In this document: piece after piece, positions 24,662 to 37,800 of the stretch
How positions within the stretch are numbered: the stretch's first letter is position 1
Layout of the letters: each line of letters begins with the position of its first letter
Source of the DNA: Trametes villosa
Taxonomy: Eukaryota > Basidiomycota > Agaricomycetes > Polyporales > Polyporaceae
Direction: 5' to 3'
Assembly (NCBI GenBank): GCA_002964805.2
Contig: PUDQ02000033.1
Span: forward strand, 682,001-746,000
DNA length: 64,000 nt
The notes under the pieces: model-generated
What the model was told of the DNA's origin: nothing
What the model saw: the letters and a program-made list of their open reading frames with translations, nothing else
The model's database searches: none
Made by a program: the position numbers and the translations under genes

Positions 24662-27600
24662 TCATAGAATGGACTGTGAGTAATACTGGAACTGTGGTTC
24701 GTGCATAACCGATGTCAGCCCGATCCCCATGACCATCAGTGGCGGGACTTACGGAGTCGTATAACCTTGTCCAGTTCGATCCAAGGGACGCGTCGATCAG
24801 CCGCTGAACGTGCTCCTCGACGGCAGCCTGAGTGAGGCCCTGTTGGAAGCGGTCCCGCAGCATTGACGCTGTCTGCTCGCCAAACGCAGCGAAGCACGGC
24901 AGTCCAGAGTCCTTCTGCATCAGCTCCACCAACGCTACAAGGAGACAAACATCCGTCAGCCACTGCACGCTCTATTCAACACACAGCGAAGCACACTCAC
25001 TGACGATACGGTCGCAGTGCTTGCGCGCGGCGTCGAAGCCCTCGCGGAAGAGCTTGCGGAACTCGCGGTACGCGGGCGCGTCGAGCCCGCCCAGGACCTC
25101 GATGTACTCGAGCGGGAGCTTGAACGGCGCGGCCTCGAAGCCGATGTTGCCGGGCGAGTTCGCGAGCATGAAGCCGAAGTCGATGTGGATGAGGTGCCCG
25201 TCGCGGTCGAGGAGGATGTTCCCGTTGTGCCGGTCCTTGATCTGCAGCAGGTACGTGACGAGCGAGTAGCCCGCGAGCGACTTGGCGAAGTTGCGCTGCG
25301 CGCGCGCGAACTTGGCCGAGGACGGGTCGCCGTATGTCTTGAGGTACGGTGTGGGAGTGAGTGGGGAGACGAGGGTAGAGGGTGCAGGGAGGGGAGGGGG
25401 GCTTACCGTCTTGAAGTGGTCGAGCAGGGTGACGTGCCCGAACCGGCCCTCAGCTAACCTCCGTGCGTACTCGGCCTTCTTAATGGAGTGTATTGAGACG
25501 GCATCTGTGATCGTCTCAACGAGGCCAGACGAATTGCCTGTGATGAGTATGCGGAAGCTTCGCGCAACGTACTCTTCAATAACTGCGCCGGCCTTAAAGA
25601 TCAAGGCAAACTCACTATCGGACCCAACACTGGCAGTTCTCGTCCTTCCAGATCTTCTCGAACTCCTGGATGAGCTGTACCGCGAGCTGCTCTTGCCGCA
25701 GGTCACCGCCGGTCTTGACAATGACCGACACGCAGTCCCAGTTAGCTGCATACAATCTGTCAAACAGCTGACACCCATAACTTGACCGAAGAACTCACCG
25801 AGATGGCCGTATGGCGACGCCTGTCGTACTCGAGCCTGAAAAACACACTCAGAATTCTCCTCAACAACAGGTTTTCCCCAGGACTGACCTTCTTCGCAGC
25901 CCACGACTCGCTGAACACGACCGCAGACGGGTCCGCCTTGCTCAGCTCGCGCCGGATGATGCCCTCGTCCTCCGCCGTCTTCATGTCCCCGTTCGCCGTG
26001 CTGATCTGCAGCGAGCTCTCCGTCACGCCGTTCTCGCGCATCCGCGCCATCCGCTCCTCCTCCAGCGCCAGCATCTCCTCCATGATCCGGTCCCGGATCG
26101 CCCCCGCCTCCGACGCCTGCAGCCTCATCCGCATCGGCGTCGGCGCCGCCTCCGCGAGCGCCCCCGCACCCGGTGGCGGCGCGCTGCCGTTCGCGGGCGC
26201 GCCGCTCAGCCAGCTCGTGCCCGGGAGCCAGCGCAGAGGCGCGCCGAGCATGGAAGGCTCCGGGGCCGGCGGCGGCATACCGGGCGCGGTCAGCGCGGTA
26301 ACGGGTTCCCGGACGAGGCTTGCGTTTAGCTGCGCGAGCATCACGGCCGCGGTGCGCATTCGCTCGGAGTACTCGTCCAAAGACAGCACGCGTGTCGCCG
26401 GCACCGCGGGCTGACTTTGCTGGCGGAGGGGGGTATTGGGGCCGCTTTGCGACCGCAGGACGGAGGGGGGTATACTGAGGCCGAGGGAGGGGGTATGTGA
26501 GCCGCCGAACGGGTCGTGCTTGTCGAGGAGGGGCGTGTCGGGGTTGGAGGACGTGCGCGACCAGGCCACCATGTCGAGCTCCTTGTTCTTTGGTGGCGGT
26601 GGGAGGACGATGGAGTCGGAGATGTCGATCTCGTTCGCACGAAGGGAGCTCTCGGTGCCGTAGAGTTGCTCGACGAGATCGATCTCTTCCTCTTCTGTTG
26701 GGGAGGGGGAGATTATGGAGGGAGAGGCGACTGGAGCTTCGGATGCGGACGGAGGTTCCGCAGCATCTCCGGCATCGGTCCCCAGAGCTGCCTCGGACCC
26801 GTTGACATGGTCAGGGATGATTATTGTCGGTTTGGGGTGGGACTCGCTCCTGGTGAACGAAACGAGGTCTCTTGACGTCCCCTTCGACTCGTTCTCCTTC
26901 ACCACGATCTTCTTGAGGATCTCCTTATTACTTCGCTTGTTAGGGTCGAAGTCTAGATCGTTGTGCAGTATCTCGACGAGGAGTAGATATGGTGCTCGCT
27001 CGGCTGAGTTGAGCACCACACTTTCTCCCGGAGGTATTCGCACGATGCGATGGTGCGGTTGTGGGATCTCTTGTGGTGGCTGGGGAGTGTCGGAGGAGGA
27101 ACACCACATAGGCATGCAAATCTAGTCAATAGACGTCAGTAACGTTCGCCGAACTGACCTCTTCCTGTGTAAAACTGACCTCTGCGGGCAGCATATGGTT
27201 GAGACCCGTCAGTTCTGCTCTTAGTGCACTGACACGGGCCGGTTTGGGGACAACCAGCAGCTTGTGGCAGATGTTTTCGAGGGCCAAAATGAATTGTACC
27301 TGTCATGCACGCTTACTTTATGGGCTTCGCAGGCTGTCGCATACGGAACGCACCTCGGAGCTACAGTAATGGGAGCGCAGCATGTGCATCTGGGAGGCAA
27401 AGTCATACTTCTGCAGAAGCAAGTCTGCTGTCGGGAGGCTGTTTGGCCTGTATGGGTGTCGCGAGGGGAAGGATGGGGTGGACTGGAATGGCGAGGCAGT
27501 CGTATTCGCTGGTACAGGCGGGGCGTCTTCCTGTCCGAACGGGTCTTGCGACAACCTGGATCGCCTGATGTCTCGCATATGGAGGGGGAGCGCCGGGCTC

Positions 27601-28508
27601 GTCTGTGCGGCAATGGTCTGCCTCCGGGAGGACGCTCGTGAAGGCCCCGACGATAGGTTACGAGCGTTGTCCCGCTCCGAACGCTCCTGCGACGGGCCCT
27701 CGCCGTTGGGGTCCGGAGAATCCATGGAGTCCTCATCGTCGCCCAAGCTGTCCGCGGTGGACTGGATTGACACGGTCCGCACGATGCCTTCCTCATCGTT
27801 CCGTTCTATACTTTTGATGTCCTGGCCCTGTTCGTCTATGCGTCCTTGTTCGATCGCAACCGGACCCATGATCCCGGTGAGTTGGGGCATTCCGGGCACT
27901 CCGGCCAGGACCATACCCACGCCGACCAGCGCAGGTTCGACGTGTGGCCTTACCTTCCTCCGGAAAGGTCGGAGTTGGGTAGGGAGGCTGAGCGCAGAGT
28001 AGGGAGTAGAGTGTCCGGGGAGGTCGCCGAAGATGATCTCATGGCACTCATGGAGGACGCGCTGACATATGAGGAAGGAGACCGGGTTCGAGCGGGGTTG
28101 GGTGAGGTCCCTGAGGTACGCTTGCATATACCATAGAGTCTGGTATGTTCAGTACAGTGCGCGCGCACAAGTCCGAAGGAACGCACCAGCATAGCAATAT
28201 GAGTGGACTTGTGTGAGATCTCGACCACGAAGCTTTCCAAAGCTTTGGACTGGGACGGTCTCGTTACCAGAAGATGGCTGGATGGATCGGCCGTTAGGTA
28301 CGGTCCGGGTTATGCACTGTATGCGATGTACACACCATATGAAACCCCATACTTCGCGGAGGTCCTGGGTATCGAGCTCCCGGAGACGTCTTGTGAGGTA
28401 GTAAGTGATCCCAATGTTGTCCGCATAGATCCTGAGATATTGGAGGGCGACATGGACGGAGAAGAAGGAGGGCGAGAGGAAGAGGCGGAGGAGGAGGGCA
28501 TGCGACAT
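24662..28508 (-). CDS. PIK1: phosphatidylinositol 4-kinase, PIK1 / PI4KB type
   Basis: Makes PI4P at the trans-Golgi, needed for secretory vesicle formation. The N-terminus MSHALLLRLFLSPSFFSVH starts at the ATG at 28508. VALQYLRIYADNIGITYYLT (helical LKU domain) follows, then MQAYLRDL and a long Ser/Pro/Asp-rich linker. HRIVRIPPGESVVLNSAERAPYLLLVE opens the kinase-proximal domain. The catalytic domain shows LLQIKDRHNGNILLDRDGHL (catalytic loop) and IHIDFGFMLANSPGNIGFE (DFG), with both key Asp residues intact, then PFKLPLEYIEVLGG. The last exon, 24662-24691, restores the conserved FQYYSQSIL C-terminus. Roughly 1,050 aa. Head-to-head with TRS120 across 348 bp. Confidence 0.93.
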
Positions 28509-28856
28509 GAGGGGAGAGGCAGAGGGCCGCACGAGCCTGAGCGGGCAGGGGGACTCGTACACGGACTCGGAGTCGGCGGGAACACGGTCAGTGACGCGAC
28601 GTAGACGCAGATCCCAGTGCCCGATCCCAGATTCCCCAGACGCGCCGCCCTGCCCTCGGCGCCTCCTCCCTCTCTCCCGCTCCCGCTCTCCTCTCCGGCC
28701 TCGCTCACCGCCCGCACCACACTCGACGTGTGTATGATTTCCTGGCCTCTGGCACTCTGGTGTACTACCTGCGTATCTGAGAACACGTACCTCTACCGGA
28801 CCTGTCGACTGCTGTTCTGAGCTTCACACACCTGAGAGACTGGGGCCGCGCACTGT
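28509..28856. promoter_or_regulatory. shared divergent promoter, PIK1 / TRS120
   Basis: 348 bp between start codons on opposite strands, with a C/T-rich block at about 28655-28720. Both products act in trans-Golgi traffic, so co-regulation is plausible but unproven. Confidence 0.55.
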
Positions 28857-31800
28857 ATGGAACCCTTCACCTATGCATCCCTCGCGCAGATCCGAGTCCT
28901 CCTCCTACCTATTGGGAACATACGCCGCTCGACGTTTGATAAATGGGCACAGGACATCCGAAGCATTGACAGTGTCCAGTTGGGGGACATAACCACAGAT
29001 GTCAAGGACGAGAGGTGTACGTGCACGGATACTCTCTCGCTTGTCCCCCGTGCTCACGTATATTTAGCCCGGTTTATGCCCAACCACCAGCTAGCGAGTG
29101 GCTACCTGCACCTAGCGTACCCCTCTCATCCGCCGCCCGACTCTCATGCACCCTTGTCTCTCTTCCGGACCTCGGACTTCCCGCTCGTGGTGATCGGCAT
29201 TGCATCATGCGGCGAGAACGATTCACTGGCTACGATCCTCACCCAGTTCCAGACGTCATTGCACGAGGTCTTCCCGCACGAGTCTATGTTTCCTCTAGCG
29301 AACAACTGCTTCGTGTTTGAGGAAAGCGACAGCACGACCAATATCAATCTGGGAGACAACTTTCCGGGGCTGGTCGTAATCCCGAACGTCATGGGTCACA
29401 AGAAGACATATGTTGGCACGCTCATCGCTGACCTATGTTCCAAGGTTCTGGTGGAACTCGCAACGCTGGTTTGTCCGTTCTAGCTGGACACCGATTACCG
29501 TCAGTTCTGAAGGTATATGCAGATGCAAACCCTGGAGAGCCCGCTCGGCAACGAATACCTAAATGCCACGCTCTTCCCGGTTCTACCTCCCATGTCCGAG
29601 CTCCCTCGGTCACTGGACGATGAGCCACGCCGGGACTCTTTGCCTCTGCTCCCTTCGCATAACAGTCAGCCGGAGTTGGCGTCTCCTGCATTGAGGTCGA
29701 AGAGCCCTCTGGGTCTCAAGAGGCATTCAACTATGGGCCCAGGCTTACTACCGAGCCGTCATGCCAGCTTGCCTCTGAGCCCCGCGCTGCCGAAGAAGCG
29801 TCCGACCACAATCGGCGCCGCTTCGTCTCACGGTCGGTTGTTCAAAGTCCTCGCGGATTTCTTCTTGCTCGCTGGCCGTCTAGAGGAGGCTGCTATCTGG
29901 TACACTATATACATCAGCCGCATATTCTCGGGTTCCTTATGCACTTCACTACAGGTATACCGAGGCTATCGTGCTCTTCAAAAGCCTTCAGGACGCGCCA
30001 TGGCACGCTTCCGCGTTGGAAGGTCTGGCCACCATTCCAGTAATAGAGGGATGGTCGTCAACACATGGCGTAGTGCGTACCGAGTAAACGAGTTTCTGAA
30101 GCTCACTGAGCTGACTGGTTGCAGAATGGCGTCTCTGGCGACAAGGATCCCTGGGCGGACGTCGCGGACAAGCTCACCCAAGCCATCGCCCTATACCAGA
30201 AGGCCACCCCCTCCACCGATCCTGAGGCCTCCCTTTCCCTTCTTGCGTATCTTTATTGCTCTTCAGTCTTCCGCCACAGCACGCTCCTCTATTCCGTTTG
30301 GTCTTCCAAGGGGTGGGGCCCCCTCGCATTCACTACCATGATCCAACCCGGTCCCTCGCCCTTCCTACCAGCGACGCTCTCTAATAACGCCAGCCCCACA
30401 TCTGCGTCCAGCGCGCGAAATACGTTTGCGGCTCTCGAACGTCTCACCTCCATCACAGGGATCAGCCGTGCGCATATCGCTGCGTCGCTATCGCAAGCAC
30501 ACGGTCCCTGGCTCCTGCACCTGGATGCGAGGGAACGCGTTCGTGCGCTAGAGTACATCGCGGCGATGTTCGGCTCCCTGGGACACGTGCGCAAAGAGGC
30601 GTACGTCCTGCGCGAAGTCCTCGGGTGCGTGATGGACCTGGTCGTATGCGGACGGGACGAGCGCAGTGCAGGTAGCGCCCGGGTGCTCAGCGCGGGCTTG
30701 ACAGCGCGGAACACTTCTCTGGGCGGTTCTGCAGCGCAGGGTACGGTAGGCATCCGGGAGAACGAGCGAACGGAAGGCAACGAGAGCATCTTGCGCCTCG
30801 TGAAGCACGTCTGCCGGGTGCACGGTGTCGACCTGGAGGCGGTGAAGCTGCTGGACGTCAACGCGCCGAACCGCGACAGCCAGCAGTCGCAAGTCTCTGA
30901 AGAGGCTGAGGTTGATGAAGAGTTACTGCGGGCGACGCAAGAACCCTTTGGATGGCCCGAGTTGCAGATCGGCATCATTCGAGAAGCAATTGCAGTTGCT
31001 GAGGCGCTACCAGGTACGATATGCTAACCACCGAGAGCAATAGTACGTCCTAACGTATCTCAGACTACCCCGCTGTGGCCCAGTTCTCGTTGTCCTCGCT
31101 CAAGATGCTACATCCCGTGATGAGCCCCGGCGACCAGCATCATCTATACAGCACCGCGTCAAGAGCACTGTTGACCGCAAAGCGGAGAGGTGAACGACGA
31201 GCTGTTGACTACTGGTCTGGCAAACCCGTCATCAGTATCGAGATTCTCCCGTGCGTGCCATGGACTCACCTTACCCTCATCTATTAACGTGCCCTGTCAA
31301 CAGGCTGCCGCTTGTACGACTTCCTCTAGAGAAGCCCCTATCGATTCTGGCGCAATCCGTGGCGGGAGCGACTTCCATCATCAAGGGTGTCAAGGATCCG
31401 TTCTTGTACAACCCGCGGAAGCTAATGTCAGGACAGGTCGCGCCCTTCCTGCCTTCTCGAGTGGTCAATACAGGACTGACAACGGCTTTCATAGGCGAAG
31501 ACAGTGCTTGTGCAGAACGAGCCGTTCGAGCTGGTGATCACGTTACAGAATCCATACGTGTTCGACCTTGATTTGCAGAGCCTACAGCTCAGGTGTGTAC
31601 GCTTGCTAAGGAAGCGGTGCTAAAACTAACGGCCGGGATGCCTCTTGCTTAGTACATCTGGCGTGCCGTTCGTCTCAAAGGCGTCCCCTGTCGTTGTTCC
31701 CGCGAACTCGTTCCATCCAGTCACCATTTCAGGCAGAGCACTGGAGGCCGGCTCGCTCGTTATCCGTGGATGCATCGTGCAGGCACCCGGCGGTGTCGCG

Positions 31801-33716
31801 CGCGAGTTCGTCTTGCCTTTATCCACAGACGAGGAAGAGGAGAGGCGGTCTGGGCGACGCAGCGCAATCGAGTGCGAAGCCGGCCGGTCGAAACATGCCG
31901 GACTCGACTCGCGGCCATGGGAGAAGCTGAGCAAGAGGGCGAGCACACAGCCTGCGGCAACGACATCATCGTCGACGGCGGCCAAGAAGACGATACGGTA
32001 CTTGGAGTGCAAGGTCGTCCCGGAGCAGCCGTTGCTGCGCATCAGGCGGACGTCGCTCACGCATGGGGCGGTTATGCTCTATAACGGCGAGATGTGAGTG
32101 GGCTCATACTCTCCGTCGACGCCATGTAATAATCCCACATACAGGTCAACAATCCGGATCACGCTCGAGAATGTGTCGTCTTTGCCTGTCGACCTTATCC
32201 GGTTGACGTTCGACGACTCGACGATTGCCCCAGCGCAACAAGCCCTTGCAGATGGCGATCTCTCAGTCTTCGACACCTACGAAACTGAATACGACCTCGT
32301 CCATCGACCGGTGTTCACCTGGGATAGCGAGCACGAGCCGCACGAGATCAAACCTGGGCAGAAGAGGGTCATCACCGTCAACTGCTTCGGGAAGGTCGGA
32401 TGGTCAGTAGCCTTAAACGTTGTATCAATCATCATCCGTGCTCATTCCTCACTAGCACGAGCGGCGCCATTCACGCGTCGTATTCTTTCGTCCACCGGTC
32501 ACAAGCCGGTCTGCAGGAGCCCGCGGAGGTGTTCTACACTCGACAGCTCTCCTACCCGGTACTCGTCACGGTGTACCACATGCTGGAGTGCCAGGCGATG
32601 GACATCCTGTCATACTCCGGTGCCACGACGACGAAGTCGCCAGATGATGACTCGGACGACATCTCGCCCGAGGCGAGGGCGCGTACGTCGTTGCTCCACG
32701 TGGGCGAGATCGCGGACTGGTGCATATTCTCCATCGAGGTGCGAAATACGTACGGGCTGCCGTTCGAGGTCACGTTCGAGCGGAACCAAGAAGGTGCGTT
32801 ATGCCATTGAAGTTTCGCCAGCCGAACCTAATGAACAACTTCTGTAGGAGTTGAGCCGGCGTCTGTGACGTCTCTGGTGCCTCCTGGGTCAACATCACGG
32901 TGGGTACCCTCGATACTCTCACTTTATTAGCTCTCATATGCTGTGGTGTAGGATTGTCCTGCCAGTGAAGAAGATCTCGTTATCGGAGGAGCACGTATCG
33001 CGGCAGATACCTATGCTGTCAGACCGACAATACGTCGTGACAGCCTCCAAGCTTACAGCAGCGGAAGAGCGAGCCCAACGCGAACTGTTCTGGTACCGGG
33101 AGGAGCTCTTCAAGGCGGTTCGTGGGCGATGGCGCGAGGTACGTTTCACCGGTCTGTCCTGGGCGCATGTCTAACGCCTTCTGTACAGACCGGCGGCACG
33201 CGGGCCGGTGACCTCTCATTACGACAGCAAAGGATGACACTCCCTATGCTTGAAGCCCTCCGTGTGGAGACCGCGCGAGTACGGATGACCCTCGTGCGCT
33301 ACGACGAGGAAGGCAATGCGCAGAACGTGCCGGTCGACCCAGCAGGAACCAAGTACCTCCCTCAGCCGAATGAGTTTGTGTACTTGCAGACCTCCGTCAC
33401 GAACCTATCCCGTAAGCCGCATATAGTCTTCCCGCATCCATTCCTCTCACATGAATGCTCCTTTGCAGCCTCGGAACTTGTCCTCACACTCAACCTCGCA
33501 CTGGAGCCGTCCGACCATGTCGTATACCAAGGCGAGCTCCTCGACATACCCATCGGCCGACTAGCGAAATGCGAATCCTACGAGGTCGAAACCCCGGTCG
33601 CGTTCGTCGCTTGCGGACGCTTCGACTTCTCCGCGGAGGTGCGTGCCCTGGAGCGGCCGCGAAGCTCCAACCTTGTGGGCTACGGCAAGATGTGCATCGC
33701 CGTCAGCGACTCATAG
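28857..33716 (+). CDS. TRS120: TRAPPII complex subunit Trs120 (TRAPPC9)
   Basis: TRAPPII-specific subunit; the complex is the exchange factor for Ypt31/32 (Rab11) at the late Golgi. Opens MEPFTYASLAQIRVLLLPIG and FDKWAQDIRSIDSVQLGDIT, then DFPLVVIGIASCGENDSL, NNCFVFEESDS and GRLFKVLADFFLLAGRLEEAAIWY, followed by DVADKLTQAIALYQ and YLYCSSVFRHSTLLYSVWSS, the Trs120 helical solenoid. The C-terminal half has immunoglobulin-like strands: SVPFVSK-type repeats, STIRITLENVSSLPVDLIRL, KPGQKRVITVNCFGKVG and VYHMLECQAMDILSYSG. It ends VGYGKMCIAVSDS. About 15 short introns, roughly 1,330 aa; intron 1 starts right after VKDE. Individual exon borders in the middle are approximate. Confidence 0.9.
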
Positions 33717-33896
33717 CACGTTCTGGGGCGCACGCGCGAGGGCAATCATTCTTGGATGTGCTCGCATAGGTACGTAGGCCACGCCCTGCCAGGTATCGGG
33801 CGCATAGATAGCACGGCAGCCGGATAATAGTACGATAGTGTACAACGGCCTCTGCGAGGTGTAGCGTAGTAATTGTCCAGTCGTCCCCCGGTCGGA

Positions 33897-33904
33897 TGTA
33901 TATA
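33897..33904 (+). promoter_or_regulatory. candidate Puf3-type site TGTATATA in TRS120 3' flank
   Basis: Exact match to the UGUANAUA consensus, about 180 nt past the TRS120 stop on its sense strand. Whether the 3' UTR reaches it is unknown; it lies just before the opposite-strand VPS55 stop. Confidence 0.3.
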
Positions 33905-33907
33905 CCA

Positions 33908-34469
33908 CTAGTCGAACTCCGAACTTGCTTCCTTGAACGTCTGGCTGTACGCCAGAATCGTTCCATACACAAGACTGCGCGTGGGGTCAGGCAATGGCAA
34001 CTGGAGACGTTGGAGGAGGGACGTACGCTCCGCCAGCGATCGACATCGCGCACGCGCCAGGGGCAATGACTTCGGAATGCGCGAGCACCAGGGGCAGCGC
34101 GAACCCTGTTACCACAACGAACGCGGTGATAAACCGGCCGAGGTCCACGGGTCCCGACCCATCGTATTCCGTCGAGAAGTCGTCACCCCCGCAGCGGGAG
34201 AAAAGGGCATTCGGGAGGGGTGCCACAACGAAGGTCAAGGCTGCAGGTTTCCATGTTCAGGGCGCGCTCTCTGCCCGTATGGTTCGAAGCGACTCACCGA
34301 CAAGAAGCGGCAGCCAGTTACCCCATAACGCACACGACAGGATCACGAGGAGGAACCCTACGGCCAACACGAACGAGAGCAGGATGACCGCTGGGATACG
34401 CGTTTGAGCACACGCCTCGAGGCAGTCCCAGAGGAAGGTATACGAACTTTTGATGCCCGCGACGGCCAT
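33908..34469 (-). CDS. VPS55: vacuolar/endosomal sorting protein Vps55
   Basis: Small four-span membrane protein (human OB-RGRP/LEPROT family) acting with Vps68 in late-endosome-to-vacuole traffic. Four exons, 34448-34469, 34298-34390, 34027-34240 and 33908-33974, give 131 aa. The first is 22 nt. The spliced start is MAVAGIKTVILLSFVLAVGF, then LLVILSCALWGNWLPLLVAL, TFVVAPLPNALFSRCGG, PVDLGRFITAFVVVTGFALP, LVLAHSEVIAPGACAMSIAG and GALVYGTILAYSQTFKE. This matches the family from end to end in length and order. Convergent with TRS120 (191 bp between stops), tandem with kinesin-5. Confidence 0.95.
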
Positions 34470-34809
34470 GGTGGGGAGAGTGCGGGTAGACAGAGAATAT
34501 ACACGGAGGACGTCGTGGACGGAGGAGCAAGCACTGTGCGCGCTGCCGGGCTCGATGAGCGCAGTTGGGCGACGCAGCGGCACTGCTGAGCTGACGTAAT
34601 CACGCTTTCAGGTATATCAGGCTGAGGCGCTCGTCGATGTCCGGCCCATGTCATGAAGAGATAGCTGTATGTATTCCTCATCTCAGGTATACAGTACTTG
34701 TAATCAACGGAAGTGGATAGCAGATGGGTCGACAGCGTAACGACGAATAAAGTTACAACAAAACGAAGAGTCGTAGTCAGGACTCGTGAACACGTAGAAT
34801 GCGTGATAA
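34470..34809. promoter_or_regulatory. VPS55 promoter / kinesin-5 3' region
   Basis: 340 bp between the VPS55 ATG and the kinesin-5 stop, both on the - strand. AT-rich stretches near 34610-34790. No gene seen. Confidence 0.45.
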
Positions 34810-37800
34810 TCATCGCGGTACGGTGCGTCGGGTGCGCGTAGGTCTCCTGACGACATTCGTTGACCGCTCCGTGAGGGTTCCAACGGCATTAGAGGCAGCC
34901 TTGCTCGGGGGCTTCACCGCGGGTATGTGGGGTATCTCCGGCGGGACCGAGTCGGACGAAGACGAGGACGAGGCGAGCGACTTGACGAGACCCGGGGGCG
35001 AGTTGAGCGGCGTAGGCTCGTTCTCCCGCTCATCCGCGACAGACTCAACGGGCGAATCGATCGCCATGAACACGGGTGAGCCCGACGGGGTGTCGGCATC
35101 TTCCCCAGGCAGAGGCAGGTGCTCCGCCAAGAACGTCTCGCTGCCCACCGCGGACATGCCACGCTGCCGCCACCGACGTACGAGCACCTCTCTCGGCTCC
35201 GTGCGGGGCAGGTCCTCGACGACTCGCCGGCTGCGCTTGCGTGGCGTCAGGCCGGTGGGCATGTCTTCCCTTGTTGCTTCCTCCACGAGATCTTGGGTCG
35301 CGTGGCGGATGGCGCCTAGAGAGCTGCTTGCCGCGGCGTTCAGGTTGTCGACCGCCGCGGACATGCCCGACGTCTCGGTGAGTACGCGGCCCGTGGTTGA
35401 GTCGATGGAGCGGGACGTGGAGGCGATCCCGCGCTGCATGTAGCGGTAGCCCGACTGCGCTTCGGCTGCGAGACCGTCGGTAGCTTCAATGCGTGCCCGC
35501 TTGGCGCGATGTTCCCGGTCGAACGCTGAGAGAACATCATCACATCATCAGTATACAGGCAGCAGTCTCGATGACTGAGGAACATACCTTGGCTGAGCGT
35601 GGTATCCGAGTTCTGAATCGTGCGCTGTAGCTCTTCGCTAAACCCGGCAGTCGATGACGAGACGGCCTCCTGTACATCGCCCATGCCGTTGCGGATCGAA
35701 CCCCTCGCAGAGTTCAGAGCCTAGTGCAAGTCGTTAGTCGCAGATCACAATATGTTTGAGTCAACAAGCTCACCTTCATACCACCATCGCGCAGCCGCTT
35801 CCCCTCAACGCCTCTCTTCGCAAGCTGCTCGCTCCAAGCGCTGCCGCGCACAACGGCCGCGTCCAGCTGCTGGCCCTGCTTCTGGCCGAGCTGCTCCATC
35901 TCGTGCTCCGCAGCGGTGTTGCTCTCGGTCATCTCCGAGAACGTCTCGCGGAGACTGCGGTCGCGCTCGCTGGTGTAGTCGCCGAGGAGTCCGGCAATGC
36001 GTTCGAGGAGTGCGTCCGCAGACCGCTTCGCCTCGACGCGCTCCGTCTCCAGCAAGCGCGTGAGGAGGGAGTTCTGCTGGCGAAGACGGAGAATCTCGGT
36101 GTTGGTGGTGTTGTCGGCCAGCGCTTTGGCTTCCTGGAGAGTCTTGCGCTCGATGGCGACGAAGTCCAGGGCTTCCTGCTTGATGGCTTCGGCGAGCCCG
36201 CCTAGCTCTTGGAATGCCTTCTCAACCTAGAGCGCAACGCATGTCAGTAATGGGAGGTCATTCTTGAGGCAGAGCAACATACCGTAGTACAGCTTGCCAG
36301 GCTGGAAGCTTGAGCTTCCTCGCATATGGTTTCGCAGTGTTTGCGGAGCTCTTCCGCGTATGCCGAAAAGCCGACCTTCACGCTATCCTGAGCCTCGCTG
36401 ATGGTGTTCCGGATCGTGTCGACGGTCTCCTTCGACGTGTCCTCCTTGGCGTGGATGAGCTGCAGCGCCTCCTGCACCTTCTCGAGCTGCTCCTTCAAGC
36501 GGTTAGAGATCGTCGAGAGGGCCTCAAGCTCCTTCGTCTGGAACTGCTCCGTCTCAGCCTTGACCTTGCTGAGATGCTGCGTCGCCAGCTTCATGAAACC
36601 GTCCATCTTCGAGGACATGACCTGCGTCTCAGAGGTGAGCGTCTTGCTATGCGTGTTGACAGCCTTCAGATTAGACCCGAAGGCGGAGGTTTTCCGGTCT
36701 ACAGGATTCCATGAGTATGCCGTCACATCATAGTGAAAGGCCGGTGGGCATACCTAGCTTGCCGAAAAGCCCGTTGACCTCGCCATCGTAATCCTTCGCG
36801 ACCTGCTTCCACTCCTGGACGACACCGTGAAGAGCTTCCTCGCTCTTCTGGTGAGCCTGTCGGACCATGATCTCCTCCTCAAGCGCGCCCTCCACAGCCG
36901 CTAGCTGCTGCTTCGTGCCTGCAAGCTCGACAGTCGTGCCCTCCAGACGAGTCTTCGTTAAACGAAGCTCCTCGTCGGTACGAGCCAGCAACGCCATCGC
37001 TTCCTCGAACTCCTCGCGGACGGCCTTCATCTGGTTCTGCAGAATCTCGACCTGCTTCTGCGCCTCCTCGCGCTCGGTCTCGCGCAGCTCCTTCTCCGCG
37101 GTCATCTTCGCCCACGACTCCTCCGAGATGATGATCCCGCTCTTCTCGCGCACCGCGCGCAGGTCCGCGTGCAGGCGCGTGATCTCCGCGACGTAGTCCT
37201 TGATGAGCGCGTTGCGCGTCATCTGCTGGTTCACCTCGGGGCGGTTGCGGATCGACTTCGCGCGGATGGCGTAGTCGAGGGTGGAGAGCGTCTCCTCCAG
37301 GTTCGAGCGTGCGGGAGAGATGGTCGCGATGATGCATGTCTTCGTGCGCCCACCGAGCGAGTCTTGCAGGATACGGGTGAGTTTCGACTCGCTAAAACGC
37401 CCGTTAGTGGCGAATATGTGGTGGCGTCATGAAGGAATTTACCGGTAGGGCACATGCGAAGAACCATCAACGAGAGCGTTGATAACCCTTCCCAGGGTCA
37501 GCAAACTCTGGTTGATCATGCCGGCTTCCCTGGCACGCTTGTTCTCTGCGCCCGAGCGGCCAATGTTCTCCGAGCCCGCAAGATCGACCAGGTTGAGTTT
37601 GCCGACGCGCAGCAGGCCGTCTCCGGTGGCGGATGCAGCGGTAGTGTGTACAGTGATAGAGAAGACCGAGTGAGAGCGACTTGAGTGGTCATTGAACTTC
37701 GTAGCCGCAATTTGCCTGCGGTGACTACCCTTCGTGAGGAGCGCCAGGGCGTCAGCAGAGTTCTTGACCGGTGTCTCCTCTAAGCCCTGGATGATGATAC

